Positions 31,536 through 41,924 of a stretch of DNA of 64,000 nucleotides are shown here, piece after piece. A program made the position numbers and the translations under genes. Below the pieces are notes generated by a model that was given only the letters and a program-made list of their open reading frames with translations, did not search any database and was not told the DNA's origin. Origin of the DNA: Adiantum capillus-veneris (lineage: Eukaryota; Streptophyta; Polypodiopsida; Polypodiales; Pteridaceae); the NCBI GenBank assembly GCA_014529385.2, contig CM043955.1, positions 151,500,140 to 151,564,139 on the forward strand, given 5' to 3'. Positions within the stretch are counted from its first letter, which is position 1. The number at the start of each line of letters is the position of its first letter.

Positions 31536-32720
31536 AAAGTTTTCCAAGTGATGTCATTTTCTCTGTCGTGGACTTTGCAAAAAATTACAGTTTTGAAATT
31601 TAGAATAAGATCCAATCCATGCACTTGTATTCTAGTTAGGTGAGCATTTTGGTCCACATCTGCTATGTGTGCTTGACAATGGGAGACATCATAAAAATTC
31701 TCCATTTTTATATATCCAATGACAATCTGCATGACACATTGTTCGTTCAACACTGCTATCTTTTGCATGACCAGTGGTTGAAGGACCAGGATTTTGATTT
31801 AAAGTGACACTGGGTATGGTTTGATGATGCAACATCACAATTCAAAGCACAACGTCCTTTCATTTTTGTTGCAAGGTTTTCTCATCTTACTAAGCTTGAT
31901 GCAAAACTATATTGAGTCAGGTCATGGAAAAGTTGAACATGACGTTGCTGGTGCGGTCATAAAGAGGGCATTAATCCATGAGCAATTGAAGGTGGATGGA
32001 CACCCCCTATATAATGCAACAACAATGGTCAATTATCTCACCCTAATGAACAATAGGAAAGACTGTTGGTCATCCGCAAACAAGGTCAATAGGGTCTTCT
32101 AGGATATCAAGGTGGGTGATGTGCTGAGAGATATAGAATGGGATTGCAAGAAAATCAATGGATCATGTTCAATGCATTGTGTGAATGGTTTCTCTTCAAC
32201 AGATATGACTACACTGAGGTGTAGAAATCTGTCTTGCTTCTGTCATGCTTGTGTGCACGGTCAATGGAGAAGATGTGCAAACAAAGCTCACGTAGAAGTA
32301 TGGTAGTACTTGAGGATCATACCAACAGAGGCTGACATAGATGAAGATGTTTCAAGTGATGAGGAGATTGATGCACCTATGTATGCTGGCCATCACGATG
32401 ATTAGAGTGATGCCTTACGAGTTGGAGATAACATTGCAGACAACACTGAGGTGGAAGACTCTGATTTTTATATATTGAGGTGTTACATGGAGAAGAGGCT
32501 ATCCACCATGACTCAGAAGGATGCCTGGAACAATGAGATAAAGAAGAACTCCTACTATGTTGAGGGGTACTTTTACGATAAAGTCGAGGGATGCTCCTCG
32601 ATCGACATGTGTTATTAGATGATAGACCTCCTACTTCCATGTACTCGCACCTAGTTTGATGCCTTAAGTTCCCCTTGTATCCTGAGAGAAATGAGCCTAA
32701 TGTCTACACGTTGAGTGATA
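31536..32720 (+). pseudogene. Transposase-like gene 1, exon 2 (second part, DDE-like core)
   Basis: The reading frame resumes after the nested LTR elements with FSVVDFAKNYSFEI, IQSMHLY, VSILVHI, DTLFVQHCYL, WVWFDDATSQFKAQRPFIFV and, after a frame change, SGHGKVEHDVAGAVIKRALI. The pattern (VVDFA; W.D...SQFK; GHGK.EHD.AGA..KR) looks like an RNase H-fold DDE transposase: candidate Asp at 31571, Asp at about 31823-31826 and Glu at 31935. About ten stops and at least two frameshifts show advanced decay. The C-terminal end (PTSMYSHLV, KFPLYPERNEPNVYTLSDT) runs directly into the terminal repeat of the 10.3-kb transposon at 32722, so that element inserted into this gene. The family name is not known to me. 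Confidence 0.6.
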
Positions 32721-32721
32721 C

Positions 32722-32776
32722 CCATTAGGGGAATTTTGAGGTCACTTTTGTGCCCTGTAAGAATATGTAGAGAGAG
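32722..32776 (+). repeat. Left terminal inverted repeat of the 10.3-kb transposon
   Basis: CCATTAGGGGAATTTTGAGG, then TCA.TTTTGTGCC, then after a few mismatched bases GTAGAGAGAGA. It matches the reverse complement of 43002-43055 in the same order. Confidence 0.9.
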
Positions 32777-33050
32777 AATATATACTTTATTTAAAAAATA
32801 GTGAAATGTTTGTAAAAAGGTGAGTTTGCGTCCTTTTTACCTCCACCAAAACATGTCATTGTCAAATTTTTCTAGGATCTTTCGTATTCTAAAAAATACT
32901 CCCTCCAAAACTAGCGAAAACGTCAGTTCTGGCCCAAAATTCAAAATTTCCAAAAGCTGAAACAAACCTTTTCTGTGTCGTCTTCTTCCTCGTATCTGCA
33001 CAGCTTTTTTCTATAGTACTATCTCTGACAAATACTGTTAACAGACTTCC

Positions 33051-35750
33051 ATGAGGAAGAGAAGAAGCTTATACCATCTACACATTGAGCTAAATGAAGA
33101 ATATTGTCCAGTGCGCAAGAGAAACAAATGTGCAGAGGTGTCCTCGTCCATATTTGAAGCAATGCGACAAGATCAAAAAAATCACATTGATCTCTGGACT
33201 GATGGAAGATTGTATCCAGTGGACCCAATGACAAAGAGCACTCCCCCATTCTCAAATTGTTCATCTTTGATAAAATTTGTGGGTGATGGTCAAAGAGGGT
33301 TGCTGGGTTATACACAGAGTCTTGCGGCAGAGAGAGATATTCTTAAGTTAGAAGATCATTTGACCAAACAAATGATAAATACTCTTAAACAACAACTTGA
33401 GGAATGTAAAGAGAGCAACGAAAAGCTACAAACTCAGCTCAAACAAGCTAGAAGCAAGAATACAATGTTAGGAAACAGACAAAGAGAAAAGAAGTTAAAG
33501 AACATTGAAGCCTTGAGACGTGGTGGAGGAGGTTGCAGCAGGAGAATCAGAGCAGCAAGGTATTGTTATTTTATATGATTCTGGTTATGTTAGGTTGTTA
33601 ATCTTTTTGTTAAGTTGTATTATGATTCTGCTCCACATTATTATGCTTATGTAATTGTTATTATGCTATTGTTCTTTATTAAATGATTAATATTCAGTTA
33701 ACTTTAATTTAGTTTGTTTATTTTGTTGGTGTCATTTGGACAATAATCAGTTAATTTTGTACCTTTTGATAAAGGACTTTGCTACAACCAAACTCTACAT
33801 CAAACATGGAAATGGCAGCTAAACATTATTGTGATGTTTTACCTCTCAAGGTTGCCAAAAAGATTTTCATAGAGAAGAAGTTTAAAAAGGCAAAGGAGCA
33901 GTGCATTGAGGGATTTTTGCAGAGCTCTTGCTTGGACAAGGAGGATGTGCAATATACTATGGATAAGGTAGGCATTAGCAGAGATGGTTATAGCAAGGTG
34001 TTCAGAAATATGAAGTCAAGGTTAAAGCAATGTAAGGTCAGGTCCTCTTTGCTTCCAAAGCCATCCATTGTGCAGCAGGCAAGGAAAAAGATCAATGAGA
34101 GGATAATGGAGATGTTGGGTGAGCCTCACCACATTCATGGTACCTATCATGGTAAAAAGAGGGATCTTCAATTTGACGAGTTCAATAATATTTTCCTTGA
34201 CTTGAAGACACTTCAGAAGGAAATGATCAGATTCTATGAGCTGGAGCATACAGAAGCAAATGGTGTTGTCAGTTTTGTGATAAAGCTTGATGAATGTGAG
34301 ATTGTTAAGAACAGAAAAATTGAGAGGATTTCCATAACTTTAATGAACAGAGCATTGAAACCGAAGGATACCAAGTACTTCAGCGTGAAATCGGAGAAGA
34401 ATGTCTAGTGGCTAGGTGATTTTGAAGTAGAGAGTGAAGACTTTGATGTTCTGGATTGGGTTTTCCATCAAACAACAATACCCGAAGTCATTAATGCACA
34501 AGAATTAGGGGAAGAGCTTGAAGTTGAAGGGTTTGGAAGTTACAGGGTGGAATGGCACATGGGAGGAGACCTTAAAACCCTTAAATGTATGTACAATGTC
34601 TCCAAAGGAGCTATGGCAAAGAGCCTTTGTCTTTATTGTATGGCATCAGCAAAAGAATGTAATCCTGCAAATTGGAACAAAGCACCCAATAGGCATACTC
34701 AAGATCCAAACTTCAAAGCAGTTTTAAATATTCCACTTGCTAATGTCCACATATGCACTCTGCATGCTCTTTGCAGAATTGTGGAGAAAATTGTACATCT
34801 GTATGTGGGGTTTGCCTGGAAGTTACAGCCAAAAGAAGCTAGAGATAATGCAATCAAATGTATTGAAAGGGTTTTATCAGAAATTGGCCTTCACAGTGGT
34901 AAGGTTAAGATTGAAATAGACCTGAAGAGGTCTTCAAATGGAAACAATGTGCCTAGAAAGGTATCTGTTGGTGGTGTGAAGGCCAAAGCTTTCCTAGGGT
35001 TTCATGGCAAACTAGGAAAGGTAAATGCCAAGAAGGGTTCATCCAATGTGAAGTATAACCAGTGGAAAGCTCTCCACAATGCCATCAAAGATCATGGTCT
35101 TGAAGGTACATCAAGAAACAAAAAGGCAGAGGTATGGGAATCACTAGACAAAGTATTTTCCTACTGTGGTAAGACATCCTGGGGCAAAAATGATCTGCCA
35201 AATTTCAAGAAAGTGCTCAATAACTTCAGAAGTGCAATGAAAGATGCTTGGGATCAGGAATTCACACATTACATGGTAAGTTTTTTATTCCTTTTTAATA
35301 TGTACATACTTTTAGTTTGGAAGCATATGATTAATCTCATACTTACTAATTATTGACACACTTTTACTTTGCCAGCAGATAATTTACAATCACACTCCCT
35401 GGTTTGTAAAGAGATGGGGCTCCCTGTCCATATGGTCTACACAAGGCATGGAGAAATCCCATTATCAAGCAAGAACCAAGTTTTTCAAGCATACAAGACA
35501 TGGAGGAGGTGCAGTGAAGGCAAACAGCTTGCTTGAGGTTTTCCAATGGTTCTATAGACAAATATGGCATAGAACCAGATCAAAAATGACAAAGAAAGCA
35601 CTATTGAACTCAGATTTAGCAAATGCCTTACACAGGAACAAGCAGAAAAGACAAAATTCATATAATAGTTCATCTGCAAATGAAAAATTCTTACAATGCC
35701 TAGCTACAAGAGAGAGACAAGGTAGAAAGTGGGCCAAAGTACAAGTTTGA
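33051..35750 (+). pseudogene. DDE-like transposase gene of the 10.3-kb transposon
   Basis: Three exons: 33051-33559, 33775-35274 and about 35380-35750, with GT-AG junctions that keep the frame (AG|G at the first; CATG|GTAAGT at the second). The start ATG at 33051 heads the longest frame. The N-terminal part has EEYCPVRKRNKCAEV and a Leu/Glu/Lys coiled coil (about residues 100-150). The catalytic part has VIKLDECEIV (Asp at 34289), HMGGDLKTLKCMYNVS (Asp at 34568) with nearby SLCLYCMAS and NVHICTLHALCRIVE, and STQGMEKSHYQAR (Glu at 35451) followed by TRHGGGAVK: a credible D-D-E triad. One TAG at 34406-34408 interrupts exon 2. About 790 codons in all. It is probably the element's own transposase; the superfamily is uncertain. 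Confidence 0.7.
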
Positions 35751-35756
35751 GCAAAG

Positions 35757-37250
35757 TCAGTCTTTTGATGAAGGTACATCAACTTCACCCCTAAACTTCA
35801 GAAACTTCTGCTTATTGTAGCCTATCATTTGTCTCTTGAGGTCCCCAGAGTGGGCAAGCACATAGGATGCCATTGTTGCAAAATAACCAGCTCTAGAACC
35901 AGTAAGGCCAGGGAAGAATCCAAAAATTCTGATGGCTTCCTCCTTTTCCACCAATATTAACTTATCTAACCTTGGAGGAAGCTGATATGAACCAACAACC
36001 TTTGCAAGTGCTTTAATTGCAAGCATTGGCAGCAATGGTTCTCTTGTAAACTTGTTATGGAATATAATGACAGTCTCTTTGTTGAGCTTCCCAATAAAGT
36101 GTCCCAAGCTCTGGTTCCTTCCTAAATTTAAGGGTCTGGAACCCTTCCCCCTGCCAAGGAATTTGTCTGTGTCCAGTATTTCAATCTGCAAAAATATGTC
36201 TTGGTTAATTGTTCAGCACATTAATAAGACAGGGCAAAATGGTCATTAACATACCTTAGGAGACTCATCCTCCTCAAACAAGGCAGGTTCCCATATATCA
36301 ATGGATCTAGTTGGCCTTACTTCATAATCTCTGGTCTTTTCCTCTCCCATATGCTCTATTTTAAGCCTTTTCTGGATCTCATTGAACTCCTCTTCAGAAG
36401 GTACACCCTGTTGCTCATATCTCAGAACAATGTCCTGCACATGCTTTCCAACACTTGAGCTGTCAATAAAATTTTCTACCTCTGTGTCCAAGACTGCTAA
36501 GGGGCAAGGTGAGTAATCAATAAATCCTATGTCATTAGATCCCCACTCAGCCAAAACTGCCAAAGCATAATCTTCCCTTAGATCAAAAAGATGTTGAATG
36601 TCATTCAGCAAAACATATTCCTTTTTGTTAACTTTGTATGTGGGAAATGTTGTTGTGCAATGCAAAGGATCAACATCTTCATCCTCAATGTCAACATTCT
36701 CCACTTTAGTGATGTTTTCTGCTTTAAATTTTGCAATGTCCAGCATCTCAGTGCTTTGTAGCTTCTCTTCCTCTTCATGGAACTCCATCTCTATCTCCTC
36801 TTTCTCCTGGTCCTCCTCAGCCTAGGAAATCTGCTTTGGAATCTCTTTGCCCTCTCGTGTTGGGAGTACACTGAAGAAAATGATAAGTCCAAGGTCATAA
36901 TCTACCAACTGGCAATGCATATTACCATGAAATTTGCAAGGCTTTATGATCTTTTGCCAGTCTGGATGAAGGCTTGACCACTTGTTTGCAATACCTGTCC
37001 TTGACAAGCTACCTGCTTTGCATATATCAACAAAATGAACAAGATTGTCAAGCCCGTGATCTCTGATCAATTCTGTATATATCTCTTTCAAGTCACTAAT
37101 TTGTGTAGAGAAGCCATCCACAAGTGCTTGAAGATCAAAGGCAGCATTAAAAATCTGTTTGACACTTTGAAATCTTGTAAGTTCATTAACTTTGTAAAGA
37201 AAAGACATCAGCCTGTCATTAGTGGTCTCTTGTATATCCTCTGTATCCAT
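35757..37250 (-). pseudogene. Unknown gene of the 10.3-kb transposon (two exons)
   Basis: Minus strand, ATG at 37250 (MDTEDIQETTNDRLMSF). Exon 1 runs to about 36258 (AAG|GTATGT) with one TAG at 36824-36822; exon 2 runs from about 36185 (TTTTTGCAG|ATT) to the stop at 35757. The product would be about 470 residues. It contains VDICKAGSLSRTGIANKW, an acidic Glu-rich middle, and PTRSIDIWEPALFEEDESPK, then GRNQSLGHFIGKLNKETVI. I recognise no domain. The stop lies 6 bp from the end of the transposase gene, so the two transcripts converge and probably overlap. Good codon continuity over both exons argues that it is a real gene of the element. Role unknown. Confidence 0.6.
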
Positions 37251-37429
37251 TATGACAATCCACAAATGCTCAGCTGAAAAAGAGAAAAGAGAAGTCTATC
37301 AAGACATTAACCACCCTTCTTTATATCAAGTCTACAAACAAATTAAAAGCATAAAATTGTCAAGCAAATTAAGCGCAAGCAAAAAAGAATTACATAAAAT
37401 TGTGACATGCTAAGTTTGTCACTTTCTAT

Positions 37430-38250
37430 GCGAACTGTGAGGGGTTAAGAGAAACTCGGCACTCACTAACTACGCGCACGGAGTGACACTTGGTACGCGA
37501 TTTCCTATTGCTAGGAAGAGGTCGACGTCTCCCAAAATCGCGCACGGGTGTCGCTTGGAGGGTTGGAGGCTTAATTTCTAAGCCTTGTGAATGACAATAA
37601 GCGAAAAAACGGGTTGGGTAGGTTCCTTTTATGGCCAAAAATGCCGCCTCGGGGGGTGTGCAAATCGGTTGCCGCCTCGAAGTTTGGTCCAACGGCTAGT
37701 TTTTATGTGCCTAGGGACTTGTGCCATGCACCCTATATAAACCTCCTCAGAGCCCAAACTAAGCGCATTTTGAAGGAGGTTTTACCCGGTTCTCGCACTT
37801 CCACAACCCAAAACTTCGAGCGCTTTGACCGTCACCCCGTGTGCGATATTCGTAAGTGAGAAGACTTTGCCTCCTTTGTCATTTCGCGTACGGAGTTTCA
37901 AAGCAATGTGTTCCACTATGTCCACAAGTGTGATCATGTTTACGATGTGTACCGCAATGTGTGCCACTATTTTCACCATGCATACAATATGTGTCTCAAG
38001 AGGTTTAAGAGGTTTTCACCGCTTGGGACTCCCGTCACCCCATGCGCGATATTGGTAAGTGAGAGGACTGTGCTCCCTTCGCAATTTCGCGTACGGAGTG
38101 TCACCGCCTCTTTGTACCGCTCCGTCACCCCGTGCGCGATCACCGTAAGTGTGAGGACATTGGTCCCTTTGTGATTTCGCGTACGGGGTGTCACCGCAAT
38201 GTGTTCCACTATGTACGAAAATGTGTGCCACTATGTCGAAAAGGAGGAGT
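37430..38250. promoter_or_regulatory. GC-rich divergent promoter region with repeated GTAAGT units
   Basis: The 1.1 kb between two divergent genes is much richer in CpG than the flanks. Three copies (about 37828, 38033 and 38123) of CGTCACCCC(G/A)TG(T/C)GCGAT are each followed by GTAAGTG(A/T)G and, about 40 bp later, TTTCGCGTACGG(A/G)GT. Inverted versions (ACGCGCACGGAGTGACAC, ATCGCGCACGGGTGTCGC) lie at about 37473 and 37538. A further repeat, TGTTCCACTATGT or TGTGCCACTATGT, recurs at 37910 and 38198-38235. Each GTAAGT could act as a 5' splice donor for the 5'UTR of the H3-Ulp1 gene. Confidence 0.65.
37734..37741 (+). promoter_or_regulatory. TATA box upstream of the H3-Ulp1 gene
   Basis: CCCTATATAAACC in GC-rich DNA, about 610 bp upstream of the ATG at 38346. 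Transcription from here would cover all the repeated GTAAGT units, implying a spliced leader. A plausible acceptor (CCCTTTTGAAG) ends directly before the ATG. Confidence 0.5.
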
Positions 38251-38345
38251 TTACTTTGATAAAGTAATAATAAAAATTAAATATACATCGTTTACTTTTT
38301 TTACTAATGTTTGTTGTGTAACAATCATTCCTATCCCTTTTGAAG

Positions 38346-40436
38346 ATGGCAAGGACCAAGAAGACTGCAAGGAAGGTTGATAAGCCGGTTGATAAGCCTC
38401 TATCCAAAGATGAAGAAGAAGCTCAGCCTAGCAAAGCTTCAGCTGGTACTTCCAAACCAAAGAAGAGCACATCTCAGAGGAAGGACCCTAAACCAAGCAC
38501 ACCTGACCCTCAACCAAGCAAAAGAAAAACTACACATCAGAGGAAAGCTTCCAAGCCACTGCAGCTTAAGCCTCTCCTTACAAAGATAAAGTTCAAGCAC
38601 GGGGTCAAATGTCTAAGAGAGATAAGGAAGGCCATAAAGGCCATCAATCTTGCAATTCCCAAACTGCCCTTCCAAAGACTATGCAGACAAGTTGCAGAGG
38701 AGTACAAGATTGACATGAGGTGGACTAGAAATGCATTGGCATGTATCCAGGAGGCTTCTGAGGACTTTATGATTGAGCTTTTCCAAGATGCCTATATCTG
38801 TGCAGCTCATGCCCATAGGCTTACTTTGATGGACAAAGACATGATCACTCTCAGGAGGCTAAGATACAAGTTTTCAAGAATGTTGGAGCCTGTCCCTATG
38901 CATGATATTAAGGCCTTTAATATTCTCAACATTCCTCCATGGAGGAAGCCCAAGGAGCCTGAAGTAGGAGTAGTTGATATTACTGAAGAAGAGGAAAAGG
39001 AAAGGAAAAAGAGAGCAAAGGAAGACAAGGAAATTGCAGAGAGAAAGGAGCTTGACCTGTTGGAACCTCAGCTAGTGCCCCTCTTGAGGAGTGTCAATCC
39101 TACTGGTTTTGTTGTCGCTCTATTCAGTGAGGAGGATCCTAGGGAGGATTACAATTCACTTGACTCTGAGACCTTGGAAATTCTCAAGGACTGGACCAAG
39201 GAGATGAATTCTCCACTCCTTATCACATGCCTCAGGTTGTTTTTGTTTTCCTTTGTATTTTTGTTTATAGCAAGAACTCTTTATATAACAATATCTTGTA
39301 CCAGGATAATGATGCATACATATGAGCCAGACCTTCAACAAAAGGTGGAATTTTTAGACCCTTCTATCTCCCACTTTCTCAGGACAGAGACAAATATTAG
39401 AGAGCTCACAAAGTGGTTGATTCATGTGGACTTGGAAATCTGTGAAATTTTCTTGATTCCTTATCATGAGAGGTAAGTTTCCTACCTACACCTTGTGAAG
39501 AGAATTTACTAATTCATGTTAGAAGGCTAACTGAGGCTTGTTTTTATAGCTCACATTGGAGTTTAATTGCAATTGATATTGTGAAAAGAAAATGCTACTT
39601 TGTCAATTCTCTTGCTGGAGTACATGGTCAAGCAAAACTGTAAGTATAGTAGCAGACACATTTTGTAAACCACAAGAAGAACCTCAAGCACATACTTTTA
39701 ATAAAGAATTTTTGACAGTGCTGCTACAAGATTTATAGAGACACTGGAGAATTGTCCACCCATGCCAAAGATGCTGACTGAAATCCAATTTTCAGTTGTG
39801 AAGGTTGGAATTCTTTATGCTTTGTTCACTTCAATGGATTATCCTGAAATATTTTTTCCCATAAATACATGTAATGAGTTGCAGGTTCCAATCCAGCCTG
39901 AAAGCCATTCATGTGGATGGAGGGTAGTGACAAATGCCAAGCTCCTCTTGGACTTCATATACTGCAATGACAATCAGAATATAGAAGTATAGCATATTTC
40001 ATATTTGCCAGCTGTATTTTTTCTCATTTTATTGTTCCTAAAACTTGCTTTCTATTGCCTTGTATAGATCAACAGAGAGTGCTATAGTGAGAACCATGTA
40101 TGGTTGACAAGAGCAAAGATTATCAAGTATATGATTGAAGCAAATGGACAACTGCAAGAGGTATTTAAAGATGATGATGTTGAAGAGAAGGGGAAAGCAA
40201 AGCTAGAAAAGGAAAAGGGGAAAGCAAAACTAGAAGAGGAAAAGGGAAGTGAAGAGGAAGAAGAGAGTGGTGAGTAGGAAAAGGCAAGTGAAGAGATGGA
40301 TGATAAGAGAAAGAGGAAGCAGACCTCAAGCCCTCCTGCCAAAGAGCCCACAAGAAAATCTCCCAGGACAAAAGAGCCCACTGCAAAAGCACCAACCCCT
40401 AGGGACAGGAAAACTCCTAGCAGAAAACTATTCTAG
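38346..40436 (+). CDS. Histone H3-like / Ulp1-like cysteine protease fusion
   Basis: Six exons inferred from GT-AG junctions: 38346-39235, 39305-39472, 39550-39639, 39719-39803, 39885-39986, 40068 onward. ATG 38346 is chosen over 38340 because it gives MARTKKTARK, nearly the H3 N-terminus. Residues 11-85 form a Lys/Ser/Pro-rich tail. Residues 86-173 match the H3 histone fold in order: LREIRKAIKAIN, KLPFQRLCRQVAEEYKIDMR, ALACIQEASEDFMIELFQD, CAAHAHRLTLMDKDM. A charged linker follows, then a C48/Ulp1-type core: HW (His355), VNSL (Asn372 where Asp is usual), Q415 and SCGW (Cys421). The tail is Glu/Lys-rich, with an in-frame TAG at 40275-40277 (codon 515), then SP/TP-rich basic residues to TAG 40434. 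In known families H3 packages DNA and Ulp1/SENP enzymes cleave SUMO; the joint function is inferred. The architecture is not one I know. Confidence 0.85.
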
Positions 40437-40680
40437 CTTTTTGTAGCCCACTCTAATTGTAGCCCACTTGTATCAAGCTTCCCACTTGTATCCAATTGTC
40501 TATTCTATAGCCCACTTGTATCCAATTGTCTATGTAATTGCAAATATTTGAAATTGAATACATTTTGATCACCTTGTTTTAAGACTGTGTTACAAAATCA
40601 AATCATTGAAGTGAAATCATTGATGTTTGGAAAAGTTTCATTTCAATAACAAAATAAAGATCCTTTTAGATCTTTATTTC

Positions 40681-40770
40681 AATAAGATCCTTGCAGGTCA
40701 TGTGATACAAAAAAAGATCCTTGCAGGTCATGTGATACAAAATAAGATCCTTGCAGGTCATGTGTTACAA
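40681..40770. repeat. 30-bp tandem repeat, three copies
   Basis: Exact 30-bp period (40681, 40711, 40741) built on AAGATCCTTGCAGGTCATGT, in the spacer between two converging genes. From 40437 to 40680 the spacer also repeats TAGCCCACTTGTATCCAATTG. Confidence 0.95.
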
Positions 40771-41598
40771 AATTGCTTTGAAGGATGTTCAAGGCACCAA
40801 ATGTACAATGCCATCCAAGATGTCCTTGCACTGTAGCCTCTTTTCATTCCTTTTTGATACCTACAAAAACAATCCAAGTTAAATAAAGAACCAATAAGAG
40901 AACAAGAGACTTTTAGGGATGACAGTTACCTGTCCACCATTTATTTGAAAGCAGAATGTTGTGGGCAGTTCAATTTCATCATTTTGCAGGTCCAATCTCA
41001 ATTGATGTAAGCTACACATGCCTCTTATCTTTACAATTGACAGATGCTCATTGTTTACCCATATATCAATGTCTTCTATTGGGCTGTCAATGAAGTCCTC
41101 CATGTCTTGATCAAGTGGAGTTAGCTGACCACCAACATAGTGCCATCTTCTGTAATAAAATGACATAATGAAGTTTTGTGTCCCTATCATGTATTTGCAA
41201 GCAATTGAGCCAGTTTGCACATTACAAGTGATTCCATTCACTGTTTTGGTGTTCCAACCCTCATCCACAAATTCAAGTACATTTGCTGAGTCTAAAGTCT
41301 TCACTGAAAACATTGTTCTAGATTTTCTGACTTCAGCATTAGAGAAGAAGTCTACAAAAACTGTAATGGGCATGAATATAGAAATTCTACTCTGTTTGCT
41401 TGCTATGTTTGCTTTCAAACACTTTTGAATCTCACAAAACAGTTTGCACCTGTAGCCCTCACTTGTATTTGAGCTAGGGAGTGACCATTCTCCACTTTTG
41501 AAATCAGGCAAGTCTAGCTTGGTTGTGGCTCGAAGTTCTCCAGTCCTTCTAGGTGGAACATAATAATGGTCAAAGAAGAATATTCCATTCTCTGCCAA

Positions 41599-41891
41599 TG
41601 TTAACCCTCACGGCACACGGACACCCATCACCTACGATGGATGCGTATTATGTATTTGGTAGAGTCAGGTACCGGGCTTGTCGGTCCAATAGGGAAAGGT
41701 AGAGTGATCGCCGATGAGAGGCGCACTTTAACTTGGACATTCAAGGGATTAGTTGGTTAAGCATGGGCGCCCAAGTGTGAATGGGGTGAGCTCCTATAAA
41801 AGCCAACTAAACCTAATTTTTACTCATTCTCTCATTTGTGCAATTGAAGAGTGCTCTTGCTCCATCTCCATCTTCTTCTTCTTCACCTCCT

Positions 41892-41924
<33 letters not shown>

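Noticed and set aside
37430-38250. The GC-rich block as a solo LTR
   Set aside because: No TG...CA ends with a matching 5-bp duplication were found; the repeated units and position fit a promoter/leader better, although insertion origin cannot be excluded.
38340-39476. H3-Ulp1 gene as an ordinary host histone H3
   Set aside because: The tail beyond residue 10, the long charged linker, the introns, the protease domain and the location between transposon termini do not fit a host H3 gene.
34406-40277. Nuclear TAG recoding as an explanation of the stops
   Set aside because: Other stops in the window (TGA, TAA, TAG) behave as ordinary decay, and CHG-context CAG to TAG mutation is simpler.
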